From contig JAJZDL010000153.1 of the NCBI GenBank assembly GCA_021851465.1, positions 1 through 6,965 on the forward strand: 6,965 nucleotides of DNA, read 5' to 3'. Positions within the stretch are counted from its first letter, which is position 1, and each line of letters starts with the position of its first letter. Source of the stretch: Acidobacteriota bacterium. GTDB taxonomy: Bacteria > Acidobacteriota > Terriglobia > Terriglobales > Acidobacteriaceae. A program made the position numbers and the translations under genes. Below, one piece after another: positions 1-5,403 of the stretch. The notes beneath the pieces were generated by a model. It was given only the letters and a program-made list of their open reading frames with translations. It made no database searches and was not told the origin of the DNA.

Positions 1-191
1 GAAGGGTCGAATGTCACTTTCACCACCTCTGCGTGTCCCGTGCTGTTGCTGCACACATCCTTGTACGTCGGGTACTCCAGATCGCCCCCCTCATATCCCA
101 CCGTTGTATCGACCACGCCCGGCATCTCCGCGAACCGCGCCTCGACACCCCAAAAACACCCCGCTCCGAATGTTGCACGCTCAATCGCCAC
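1..191 (-). CDS. msrA: Peptide-methionine (S)-S-oxide reductase MsrA, N-terminal part (runs off the left edge)
   Basis: MsrA reduces methionine-S-sulfoxide in proteins and free methionine in the cytoplasm, recycled by thioredoxin. The 63 visible codons contain the family hallmark GCFWG at residues 11-15, so Cys12 is the catalytic cysteine. They continue with the conserved blocks VGYEGG (31-36), YPTYKDVCS (40-48), TGHAEVV (51-57) and VTFDP (59-63), which match the N-terminal third of the family. The start is taken as GTG at 191-189 because AAAGGAG (207-201) lies 9 nt upstream and because the residues before it do not resemble MsrA. The remaining two thirds, including any resolving cysteines, lie outside the window. 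The gene is on the same strand as rluB but 440 nt downstream, so it is probably transcribed separately. Recognition is very secure; the exact start is fairly secure. Confidence 0.93.
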   Translation of the reverse strand, partial: MAIERATFGAGCFWGVEARFAEMPGVVDTTVGYEGGDLEYPTYKDVCSNSTGHAEVVKVTFDP

Positions 192-200
192 TGTCTCCGG

Positions 201-207
201 CTCCTTT
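201..207 (-). promoter_or_regulatory. Ribosome binding site of msrA
   Basis: AAAGGAG on the minus strand, 9 nt before a GTG codon. It decides the choice of this GTG as the msrA start, since no ATG lies in frame near the conserved GCFWG block. Confidence 0.6.
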
Positions 208-408
208 ACTGGTCGATTCCCGATCTTCTTCGAGCACTGTCCCCGATGGACTCGCGATTGCCCCACTTTTCTGGGATGTTGCTGCGCAGTCCTGCACCGT
301 CCGCTCTCCGTCCGGCTCCATCTCCCGAACCGGAGCACATCCTGCCGCTTCTAGTTAGATGCATTCCACCCCATTTCGTCTTGTACCGCCGTGTTAAATC
401 CGCGAGCA

Positions 409-438
409 TTTCTATGCCCACCGGCCCACTCTCGTCAA
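409..438 (-). promoter_or_regulatory. Weak sigma70-like promoter candidate reading toward msrA
   Basis: On the minus strand TTGACG (438-433) and TAGAAA (414-409) are separated by 18 nt. The -35 matches 5 of 6 consensus bases and the -10 matches 4 of 6. It would leave a leader of roughly 210 nt before msrA, which is long, so a promoter closer to the gene is also possible. This is based on motif matching alone. Confidence 0.22.
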
Positions 439-449
439 ACCCCATTTCG

Positions 450-490
450 GGCCATCGGTTCCAACGCCATTCCCCAACCGATCCACGGCC
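450..490. repeat. Inverted repeat (hairpin) in the msrA-rluB intergenic region
   Basis: ATCGGTT (454-460) and AACCGAT (476-482) are perfect 7-bp inverted arms around a 15-nt loop. The pairing continues outward to GGCC (450-453) with GGCC (487-490) across a 4-nt bulge on one side. No T-run follows on either strand, so it does not look like a standard intrinsic terminator. It could be part of a dispersed repeat, an operator or chance. Confidence 0.4.
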
Positions 491-631
491 GCACACGCCT
501 CCATGCAGAAGCGCACGTTGGCCTCTGTTGGCCGGTCACGCTGGCCGCATTCACCAAAATAGGAACCCCATTCGCGTGCGCAAGTTGCCTCGGCACCCCA
601 CTGCACCTGGAGCCCACGCATCGCCAGCAAT

Positions 632-1621
632 TTACCGCTGCCGCTGCCTCTTCTTTCCCGGGGCCTTCAATTGCGCAAACTCCGGCACGCGCTTCTTGGG
701 CACAACCTTCTTGCCTGCCGCAGCGCGCTCCAGCGCCATCACCTCGCCGGAGGTCAACTCGCGGAACCCGCCGGACGGCACGTCCAGCCGCAGGGCGCCG
801 TACCCAATCCGCCGAATCTTCTCCACATGGTGCCCAATCTCCTCGAACATCTTGCGCAACTGCCGGTTCCGCCCCTCGGTCAGCGTCACCTCGTACCACG
901 GATTGTCCCCCGCCCGCGCCAGCTCCACCCGCGCCGGGGCCGTCACGATCCGGTCGCGCCGCCCCGCCCGCACCTCGTCCAGCCGTCCCCGGTCGATCAC
1001 GATCCCTCGCCGAATTTGCTCCAGCCCGGCCGCCGCGGGAACGCCGCTCACCTTCACCAGATACGTCTTCTCCACCCCCGCCGCCGCCTTCGACAGCTTG
1101 TTCGCCAGCTCCCCGTCGTTGGTCATCAACAGCAATCCCTCCGAGAGGTAATCCAGCCGCCCCACCGGATACAGCCGCACCCGGTCGCCATGCGGCCCCG
1201 CCTTCGCCTGCATCATCAGGTCCATCACGGTCGGCCGCTTCTGCGGATCGTCCAGCGTCGTCACATACCCACGCGGCTTGTTCAGCATGTAGTACTGCTG
1301 CCGCTCCGGCCCCTTCAGCAACTTGCCATCCACGCGGATGTGGTCGCGAGCGGCATCGTGCTTGGTTCCCAGCTCCGCCACCACCGTTCCATTCACCCGC
1401 ACCCGCCCGGCGAGGATGATCTCCTCCGCCTTGCGGCGGCTGGCTATCCCCGCCGCCGCCAATATCTTCTGTAGACGCTCTTGCCTGTTCTCTTGTTGGC
1501 CCCTCCCCAACCCTGAAGGGTCGTCGTTCCGCAGCGCAACGGAGGAACCTGCTTTCGTCATCGCCCTTGCAAGAGGAAGCTGCTTCTTCTCTGCCGCCCC
1601 ACTCTCAATCGCCTTCGTCAT
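632..1621 (-). CDS. rluB: RluB/RsuA-family rRNA pseudouridine synthase
   Basis: This enzyme isomerises a specific uridine of rRNA to pseudouridine during ribosome assembly; the closest subgroup is RluB, which acts on 23S rRNA (U2605 in E. coli numbering). In the 329-residue product, residues about 48-95 form an S4 RNA-binding domain (RLQKILAAAGIASRRKAEEI). The catalytic domain follows: YYMLNKPRGYVTT (110-122), the signature GRLDYLSEGLLLMTND (154-169) with catalytic Asp157, LTEGRNRQLRKMFE (247-260) and the IGYGALRLD strand (272-280). A basic tail rich in Lys and Arg ends the protein. The first 45 residues are an extra, low-similarity extension. The ATG at 1621 has GAGG five nt upstream, but ATG 1561 (Met21) also follows AAGGG and is an equally possible start. 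The gene lies 149 nt beyond the lpxA stop on the same strand. RsuA or RluE activity cannot be fully excluded from sequence alone. Confidence 0.92.
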   Translation of the reverse strand: MTKAIESGAAEKKQLPLARAMTKAGSSVALRNDDPSGLGRGQQENRQERLQKILAAAGIASRRKAEEIILAGRVRVNGTVVAELGTKHDAARDHIRVDGKLLKGPERQQYYMLNKPRGYVTTLDDPQKRPTVMDLMMQAKAGPHGDRVRLYPVGRLDYLSEGLLLMTNDGELANKLSKAAAGVEKTYLVKVSGVPAAAGLEQIRRGIVIDRGRLDEVRAGRRDRIVTAPARVELARAGDNPWYEVTLTEGRNRQLRKMFEEIGHHVEKIRRIGYGALRLDVPSGGFRELTSGEVMALERAAAGKKVVPKKRVPEFAQLKAPGKKRQRQR

Positions 1622-1627
1622 CCTTGC
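1551..1627 (-). repeat. Short direct repeat duplicating the rluB start region
   Basis: Two copies of a GCAAGG ... ATGACGAA(G/A)GC segment lie 60 nt apart on the minus strand, at 1627-1611 and 1570-1551. The second copy has three extra bases (GCG) between its two halves. Each copy provides a purine-rich stretch and an in-frame ATG encoding MTKA, so rluB has two near-identical start regions. Confidence 0.5.
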
Positions 1628-1680
1628 CTCATCCTTCTGTCCGCGGAACAGCGCATCGCGGTCGATTCCATCTCGATGTT

Positions 1681-1693
1681 CCAGTGAAACTGG
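1681..1693. repeat. Small perfect hairpin upstream of rluB
   Basis: CCAGT and ACTGG form a 5-bp stem around a 3-nt loop, in the 149-nt gap between lpxA and rluB and about 60 nt upstream of the rluB ATG. It may be a minor leader hairpin; there is no evidence of function beyond symmetry. Confidence 0.3.
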
Positions 1694-1704
1694 CCCTTCC
1701 TACT

Positions 1705-1710
1705 ATTATC
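1705..1710 (-). promoter_or_regulatory. Possible -10 box for rluB
   Basis: GATAAT on the minus strand matches the -10 consensus at 5 of 6 positions and lies in the only gap before rluB. No convincing -35 sits 16-18 nt upstream. If it is real, rluB has its own transcript with a leader of roughly 75-80 nt rather than depending only on read-through from fabZ-lpxA. Confidence 0.22.
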
Positions 1711-1770
1711 GCCCGGCATCCCTCACTGCCATCGTTCAGAGTGTTTTTCATCCCGGATGGCGTGGTTTGG

Positions 1771-2628
1771 CTACTTGATGACGCCTCGGGGGCTGGCGGC
1801 GATGAACTCTGCGAGGTAGCGAACGTGTTCGGCGGCGGTTGGATCAGGCGCGGCGGCGGCTTCGGCGGCTGAGGTTGGCCCGGGCCCGCCGTCCGGCGCG
1901 GCGCGCAGCAGCGTGGCGCGGATCGCAGCAAGCGCGTCGCTGGTGTTCAGCTTGCTGACCTGTAGCAGGCGGTATGCCTGGCGCAGTGCCTTGATCTGCG
2001 CCGGAGAGAAGCCGCGCCGTTCGAGGCCCACCTTGTTGAGGCCGTAGGCGTGGTTGTTCCGCTCGATCGAGGTCAGCGAGTAGGGCAGCACGTCCTGCGT
2101 GATGGTGGTGCCTCCGCCGATGTAGGAGTAGCGCCCGATGCGGCAGAACTGGTGTACCGGGCAGAGCGCGCCGACCACCGCATAGTCTTCGACGATCACA
2201 TGGCCGGCAAGCGTGGCGGCGTTGGCCAGGATGCATCCGTCGCCAACCTCGGAGTCGTGTCCGATGTGGACGTAGGCCATGATGAGGCAGCCATTTCCGA
2301 TGCGGGTGACGCCGCCCCCGCCCGCCGTCCCGCGCGAGAGGGTGACGGATTCGCGGATGGTGTTGCGGTCGCCGATCTCGCAGCGCGTGGGCTCGCCCGC
2401 ATACTTCAGGTCCTGCGGCGCGACGCCGAGGCAGGCGAAGGGGAAGATGCGGTTTCCCTTGCCGAGCGTGGTGTGGCCGTCCAGCACAACGTGCGAGACG
2501 AGTTCGCACTGCTCGCCGAGGATGACGTTGGGGCCGATGGTGCAGAACGGGCCGATGCGGCAGGACGCCGGAACTTGCGCTCCGGGCGAAACCAGCGCGG
2601 TGGGATGGATGTGCGCGGAGGCGCTCAC
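1771..2628 (-). CDS. lpxA: Acyl-ACP--UDP-N-acetylglucosamine O-acyltransferase LpxA
   Basis: LpxA transfers a 3-hydroxyacyl chain from ACP to the 3-OH of UDP-GlcNAc, the first step of lipid A synthesis in the cytoplasm. The 285-residue product begins with hexapeptide repeats of a left-handed beta helix (IHPTALVSPGAQV, residues 7-19, onward), carries the LpxA motif GVAPQDLKYAGEPT (68-81) and has HIGHD at 121-125. His124 corresponds to the catalytic His125 of E. coli. The blocks CILANAATLAGHV (132-144) and VHQFCRIG (158-165) and the ending SPRGVIK also match the family. The helical C-terminal domain contains an Ala/Pro/Gly-rich stretch (about 242-266) that makes the protein about 23 residues longer than the 262-residue E. 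coli enzyme. The GTG start overlaps the fabZ stop in GTGA (2628-2625), so translation is probably coupled. No lpxB or lpxD accompanies it here. Confidence 0.96.
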   Translation of the reverse strand: MSASAHIHPTALVSPGAQVPASCRIGPFCTIGPNVILGEQCELVSHVVLDGHTTLGKGNRIFPFACLGVAPQDLKYAGEPTRCEIGDRNTIRESVTLSRGTAGGGGVTRIGNGCLIMAYVHIGHDSEVGDGCILANAATLAGHVIVEDYAVVGALCPVHQFCRIGRYSYIGGGTTITQDVLPYSLTSIERNNHAYGLNKVGLERRGFSPAQIKALRQAYRLLQVSKLNTSDALAAIRATLLRAAPDGGPGPTSAAEAAAAPDPTAAEHVRYLAEFIAASPRGVIK

Positions 2629-3197
2629 TCTTCCGTTCCCCCGAGTGCGGTTTTGACGCCAGCAGCTTTGGCCCAGGATCTGGAGTTATCCAAAGCTTGC
2701 GTGGCTACCGGCGGCTTGGGCTTGCGGTCGGTCATCGCGCACATGACGGTGGCCTCGCAGGCCAGCTTGCCTTCGACCGTGACCACGCCCCGCATCTTGA
2801 CCGCGTTCGAGCGCCAGTGCAGCACCGTGACCTCGATGCGGAGCTGGTCGCCGGGAACCACCGGGCGGCGGAAGCGTGCGTCGTCGATGCTGGTGAAGAC
2901 CATCAGCTTGTTGGCGCGGTCGGCTGCGGGATACTCCGTGAGCAGCAGGGCCGCGCCCGCCTGTGCGATGGCCTCGATGATGAGCACGCCGGGCATGATG
3001 GGGAAGTCGGGAAAGTGGCCGGCAAAGTGCGGCTCGTTGATGGTCACGTTCTTGATGGCGACGACGCGCTGCCTGCGCTCGATCTCAATCAGCCGGTCGA
3101 TGAGAAGGAATGGATACCGATGGGGGAGCAGCGCCATGATCTCATGGATGTCCATCGTCGGCGCGGCTGTGGGGGGCTGGTTCGGAGGCTCGCTCAT
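2625..3197 (-). CDS. fabZ: (3R)-hydroxymyristoyl-/3-hydroxyacyl-[ACP] dehydratase FabZ
   Basis: FabZ dehydrates 3-hydroxyacyl-ACP to trans-2-enoyl-ACP in type II fatty acid synthesis, and so competes with LpxA for 3-hydroxyacyl-ACP. With the ATG at 3197 the product has 190 residues. It shows the hot-dog fold signature: MALLPHRYPFLLIDR (21-35), GHFPDFPIMPGVL (60-72) with catalytic His61, and Glu75 in IIEAIAQAG. The His-Glu spacing of 14 equals E. coli His54/Glu68. Residues 1-14 are a Pro-rich lead, and about 160-190 form a tail beyond the usual family end of roughly 150 residues. No Shine-Dalgarno stands directly before this ATG; instead a nine-codon ORF with a good site overlaps it (see that entry). 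The ATG at 3155 (MDIHEIM) is an alternative start, and the open frame also extends up to a TTG at 3242. It heads a unit with lpxA. Confidence 0.94.
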   Translation of the reverse strand: MSEPPNQPPTAAPTMDIHEIMALLPHRYPFLLIDRLIEIERRQRVVAIKNVTINEPHFAGHFPDFPIMPGVLIIEAIAQAGAALLLTEYPAADRANKLMVFTSIDDARFRRPVVPGDQLRIEVTVLHWRSNAVKMRGVVTVEGKLACEATVMCAMTDRKPKPPVATQALDNSRSWAKAAGVKTALGGTEE

Positions 3198-3223
3198 GCA
3201 GAACTTAGTATAAACACCTGCAT
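3194..3223 (-). CDS. Candidate nine-codon leader ORF coupled to fabZ
   Basis: An ATG at 3223-3221 opens a nine-codon frame (MQVFILSSA) ending in TGA at 3196-3194. That TGA overlaps the fabZ ATG (3197-3195) in the classic ATGA arrangement. GAGGAGG (3240-3234) lies 10 nt before this ATG, whereas the fabZ ATG has no such site of its own. The layout suggests ribosomes load on the small ORF and pass to fabZ by termination-reinitiation. The ORF is too short to test by codon use, so chance is possible. Confidence 0.4.
   Translation of the reverse strand: MQVFILSSA
3207..3212 (-). promoter_or_regulatory. -10-like box close to the fabZ start
   Basis: TATACT on the minus strand matches the -10 consensus at 5 of 6 positions and ends 9 nt before the fabZ ATG. 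A transcript from it would have almost no leader. No -35 match is visible 16-18 nt upstream. It competes with the coupled-leader explanation for how fabZ is expressed, since it lies inside the leader ORF. Confidence 0.2.
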
Positions 3224-3233
3224 AGCGTGCGGC

Positions 3234-3240
3234 CCTCCTC
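3234..3240 (-). promoter_or_regulatory. Strong Shine-Dalgarno upstream of the fabZ leader ORF
   Basis: GAGGAGG on the minus strand, 10 nt before the leader ORF ATG and 36 nt before the fabZ ATG. It is too far away to serve fabZ directly, so it supports either translation of the leader ORF or a different fabZ start. Confidence 0.45.
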
Positions 3241-3302
3241 AAACCTGTCCCGATCTTGAAAACTCTCTTCGTCGCAAACCCACAAAATCGACGCCCACCA
3301 TC

Positions 3303-3308
3303 TACACT
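3303..3308 (+). promoter_or_regulatory. -10-like box directly before glmS
   Basis: TACACT ends 6 nt before the glmS ATG at 3315, the spacing expected if transcription starts at or next to the A of the ATG. There is no Shine-Dalgarno between it and the ATG, so a leaderless glmS mRNA is suggested. No good -35 lies 17 nt upstream; TTGAAA at 3256-3261 is too far away for this box. Confidence 0.3.
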
Positions 3309-3314
3309 CTAATT

Positions 3315-5339
3315 ATGTGTGGAATCGTCGGCTATATCGGCCCCAACCCTCCCGTGCCCATCATTCTCAATGGCCTGCGCCGCCTGGAGTACCGCGGCTA
3401 CGACTCCGCCGGCATCGCCGTCGCCGGTGGCCCGCAGGGTCTCGAGCTGCGCCGCGCCCCCGGCAAGCTATGCAACCTTGAGGCCGTCATCGCAGCCAGC
3501 CCCATCGCTGGCACCTTCGGCATCGGCCACACCCGCTGGGCCACGCACGGCCGTCCTACAGAGGAGAATGCGCACCCGCACCGCGACGGCTCCGGTTCCC
3601 TCGTCGTCGTCCACAACGGCATCGTCGAGAACTACCTCGCGCTCAAGGCCGAACTCCTCGCCAAGGGCCACCGCTTCGTCTCCGAGACCGACACCGAGAT
3701 CATCGCCCACCTCATCGAAGACGAGTTCAACCGCGCCGCCGCACAAATAATGGGGCCGCCGTCCCGACCGCACCCAGAGCGGGCGCGGCAAGTCGAAGGG
3801 GGAGTCGAGGCCCCCCGGCATTCTGCGCGCGCCACCCCCGAATCTCAGGCCGAGTCCAACACCTCCGAAGCCGTCCTCACCCTCCCGCGCACGCCTTCCA
3901 TCCCGCTGGAAGAGGCCGTCCGCCGCGCCGTCAAACGCCTCACCGGTGCCTTCGCCATCGGCGTCCTCTCCGCCAACGAGCCGAACAAGCTGGTGGCTGC
4001 GCGTTGTGGCCCGCCCGCCGTCCTCGGCATCGGCAAAGGCGAGTACTTCCTTGCCTCCGACGTCCCCGGCATCCTGCACCACACCCGCAACATCCACTTC
4101 CTCGCCGATGGCGAACTCGCCATCCTCACTCCATCCGGCATCGCCCTGACGGACTTCGACGGCGCACCCCTCCCGCTCAAGATCCAGCGCATCCTTTGGG
4201 ACCCCACAATGGCCGAAAAAGACGGCTACAAGCACTTCATGCTCAAGGAGATCAACGAGCAGCCGCGCGCCATCCGAGACACCATCCTGGGCCGCATCTC
4301 CGCGGACTCCGGCCACGTCTTCCTCGCAGAGATGCAGATCACCGACGCCGGCCTCCGCGCAGCCTCCCAGATCACCATCGCCGCCTGCGGAACCAGTTGG
4401 CACGCCGGCCTCGCCGGCAAGTTCATGATCGAGCGCCTCGCCCGCCTGCGCACCGAAGTCGATTACGCCAGCGAGTTCCGCTACCGCAACCCACTCGCCG
4501 ATCCGCGCGCCATCGGCCTGCTCATCACCCAATCCGGCGAGACGGCAGACACCATCGCCGCCCAGCGCGAGATGCGCTCGCTCGGCTCCAACACCATCGC
4601 CATCTGCAACGTCGTCGGCGCCGCCGTCAGCCGAGAGGCGCAGGGGACCATCACCACCAACGCAGGCCCCGAGATCGGCGTCGCCAGCACCAAGGCCTTC
4701 ACCGCCCAGCTCACCGCGCTCTTCCTCCTCGCGCTCCGCCTCGCTCAGGCCCGCGGCACCGTCAGCGACGCTGAATCCCTCGCTCTCGTCGACGAGCTAT
4801 CTAAAATCCCAGGCAAGCTCGAGGAGGTTTTGCGTTCGGTCGACGATCAGTGCTTCCAACTCGCCAAGTCCTTCCACACCGCCAACGACTTCCTCTTCCT
4901 GGGCCGCGGAATCCACTACCCCATCGCCCTCGAAGGCGCGCTCAAGCTAAAAGAAATCAGCTACATCCACGCCGAAGGCTACCCCGCCGGAGAGATGAAG
5001 CACGGCCCCAACGCCCTCATCGACGAGACCCTCCCCGTCGTCTGCATCGCCACCAAAGACCCCGCCGATCCCACCTCCGTCCTCAAGTACGAGAAGACCC
5101 TCAGCAACATTCAGGAGGTCGCCGCCCGCTCCGGCCGCGTCATCGCCATCGCCATCCAGGGCGACGAGCAGATCAAAAACCTCGTCGAGCACGCCATCCA
5201 CATCCCCCCCGCTCCGGAGCTGCTCCTCCCCATCCTCGAAGTCGTCCCCCTCCAGCTCCTCGCCTACCACATCGCCGTCCGCCGCGGCTGCGACGTAGAC
5301 CAACCCCGCAACCTAGCCAAATCCGTCACCGTGGAATAA
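3315..5339 (+). CDS. glmS: Glutamine--fructose-6-phosphate aminotransferase (isomerizing) GlmS, with an in-frame insertion
   Basis: GlmS makes glucosamine-6-phosphate from fructose-6-phosphate and glutamine, the committed step to UDP-GlcNAc for peptidoglycan and lipid A. The ATG at 3315 is fixed by MCGIVGYIG: Cys2 becomes the N-terminal nucleophile of the glutaminase domain (about 1-285). That domain also shows LEYRGYDSAG (24-33), GHTRWATHG (71-79) and HNGIVENY (100-107). Two SIS domains follow (about 350-480 and 520-665), with QSGETADT (406-413), EIGVASTKAFT (453-463), GRGIHYPIALEGALKLKEISYIHAEGY (530-556) and the terminal DVDQPRNLAKSVTVE with Lys669, equivalent to E. coli Lys603/604. The protein has 674 residues against 609 in E. 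coli; most of the excess is an insert at about 141-197, after HLIEDEFNR, that has no counterpart in the family and is encoded by a palindromic stretch. Catalytic residues are intact, so the enzyme should work. It diverges from fabZ. Confidence 0.96.
   Translation: MCGIVGYIGPNPPVPIILNGLRRLEYRGYDSAGIAVAGGPQGLELRRAPGKLCNLEAVIAASPIAGTFGIGHTRWATHGRPTEENAHPHRDGSGSLVVVHNGIVENYLALKAELLAKGHRFVSETDTEIIAHLIEDEFNRAAAQIMGPPSRPHPERARQVEGGVEAPRHSARATPESQAESNTSEAVLTLPRTPSIPLEEAVRRAVKRLTGAFAIGVLSANEPNKLVAARCGPPAVLGIGKGEYFLASDVPGILHHTRNIHFLADGELAILTPSGIALTDFDGAPLPLKIQRILWDPTMAEKDGYKHFMLKEINEQPRAIRDTILGRISADSGHVFLAEMQITDAGLRAASQITIAACGTSWHAGLAGKFMIERLARLRTEVDYASEFRYRNPLADPRAIGLLITQSGETADTIAAQREMRSLGSNTIAICNVVGAAVSREAQGTITTNAGPEIGVASTKAFTAQLTALFLLALRLAQARGTVSDAESLALVDELSKIPGKLEEVLRSVDDQCFQLAKSFHTANDFLFLGRGIHYPIALEGALKLKEISYIHAEGYPAGEMKHGPNALIDETLPVVCIATKDPADPTSVLKYEKTLSNIQEVAARSGRVIAIAIQGDEQIKNLVEHAIHIPPAPELLLPILEVVPLQLLAYHIAVRRGCDVDQPRNLAKSVTVE
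3752..3814. repeat. Imperfect palindromic element inserted in frame in glmS
   Basis: Outer arms GGGGCC (3752-3757) and GGCCCC (3809-3814) enclose TCCC/GGGA (3762-3765 and 3800-3803), CGAC/GTCG (3765-3768 and 3792-3795), and an inner stem CCGCACCC / GGGCGCGG (3768-3775 and 3781-3788) around a 5-nt loop; the inner stem has one mismatch. It encodes part of the extra GlmS segment, including RPHPERARQVEG. That peptide resembles the HPE(R/P)xxxVEG strings I associate with translated dispersed palindromic repeats in GC-rich genomes; the resemblance is from memory and unverified. The palindrome lies where other GlmS proteins have only a short loop between glutaminase strands. Confidence 0.55.
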
Positions 5340-5365
5340 AACATCCACAACAACCCAAAAGCAGG
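5295..5365 (+). other. attTn7-like position at the 3' end of glmS
   Basis: In many bacteria Tn7 and relatives recognise the last conserved codons of glmS and insert about 25 bp after its stop. Here those codons (QPRNLAKSVTVE) are present, and low-GC foreign-looking DNA begins within 64 nt of the stop. No TGT-type transposon end or 22-bp repeat is visible near 5364, and no tns gene is in view. The call therefore rests on position and the composition change only. Confidence 0.35.
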
Positions 5366-5391
5366 CTGAACGAGTATCTTGGTGATGTCAC

Positions 5392-5396
5392 AGGAG
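5392..5396 (+). promoter_or_regulatory. Ribosome binding site of the OLD-family gene
   Basis: AGGAG, 7 nt before the ATG at 5404. It fixes the start of the broken nuclease gene and shows its translation start is undamaged. Confidence 0.65.
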
Positions 5397-5403
5397 TGAC
5401 CCC

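Larger units (their letters stand above)
192..631. other. 440-nt stretch without a convincing gene, between msrA and rluB
   Basis: No known protein family is visible here in any frame. Two minus-strand open frames exist: 621-412 from an ATG (69 codons, cysteine-rich, beginning MRGLQVQW) and 496-206 (96 codons). They overlap in different frames, have no clear ribosome binding site and do not resemble a family I know. The first would start about 11 nt after the rluB stop, so a small coupled gene cannot be excluded. The stretch holds the msrA ribosome binding site, a weak minus-strand promoter candidate (409-438) and an inverted repeat (450-490). I see no strong terminator with a T-run after rluB and no recognisable structured RNA such as RNase P RNA or tmRNA. 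Confidence 0.5.

Noticed and set aside
33..1419. Long plus-strand open frames opposite msrA and rluB (up to 372 codons)
   Set aside because: They are antisense to clearly recognisable MsrA and RluB sequences. They are rich in Arg, Pro and Ser as expected from GC-rich shadow frames and show no family motifs.
1740..1770. Intrinsic terminator after lpxA
   Set aside because: A short CATC/GATG stem is present, but on the lpxA strand it is followed by A residues and not a T-run, so it does not fit an intrinsic terminator for lpxA.
2697..3314. Extending glmS upstream to the start of its open frame
   Set aside because: GlmS needs Cys immediately after Met as its N-terminal nucleophile, so MCGIVGYIG at 3315 is the start. 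The upstream part is antisense to fabZ.
3241..3314. A glmS ribozyme or riboswitch before glmS
   Set aside because: The gap is only about 74 nt from the fabZ leader ribosome binding site and shows no suitable structure. The glmS ribozyme is known essentially from Firmicutes-type bacteria.
3468..4532. A 354-codon minus-strand frame opposite glmS
   Set aside because: It mirrors the GC-rich glmS codons (a Gly/Asp/Val/Glu-rich shadow) and shows no family motif, while the plus-strand frame is unmistakably GlmS.
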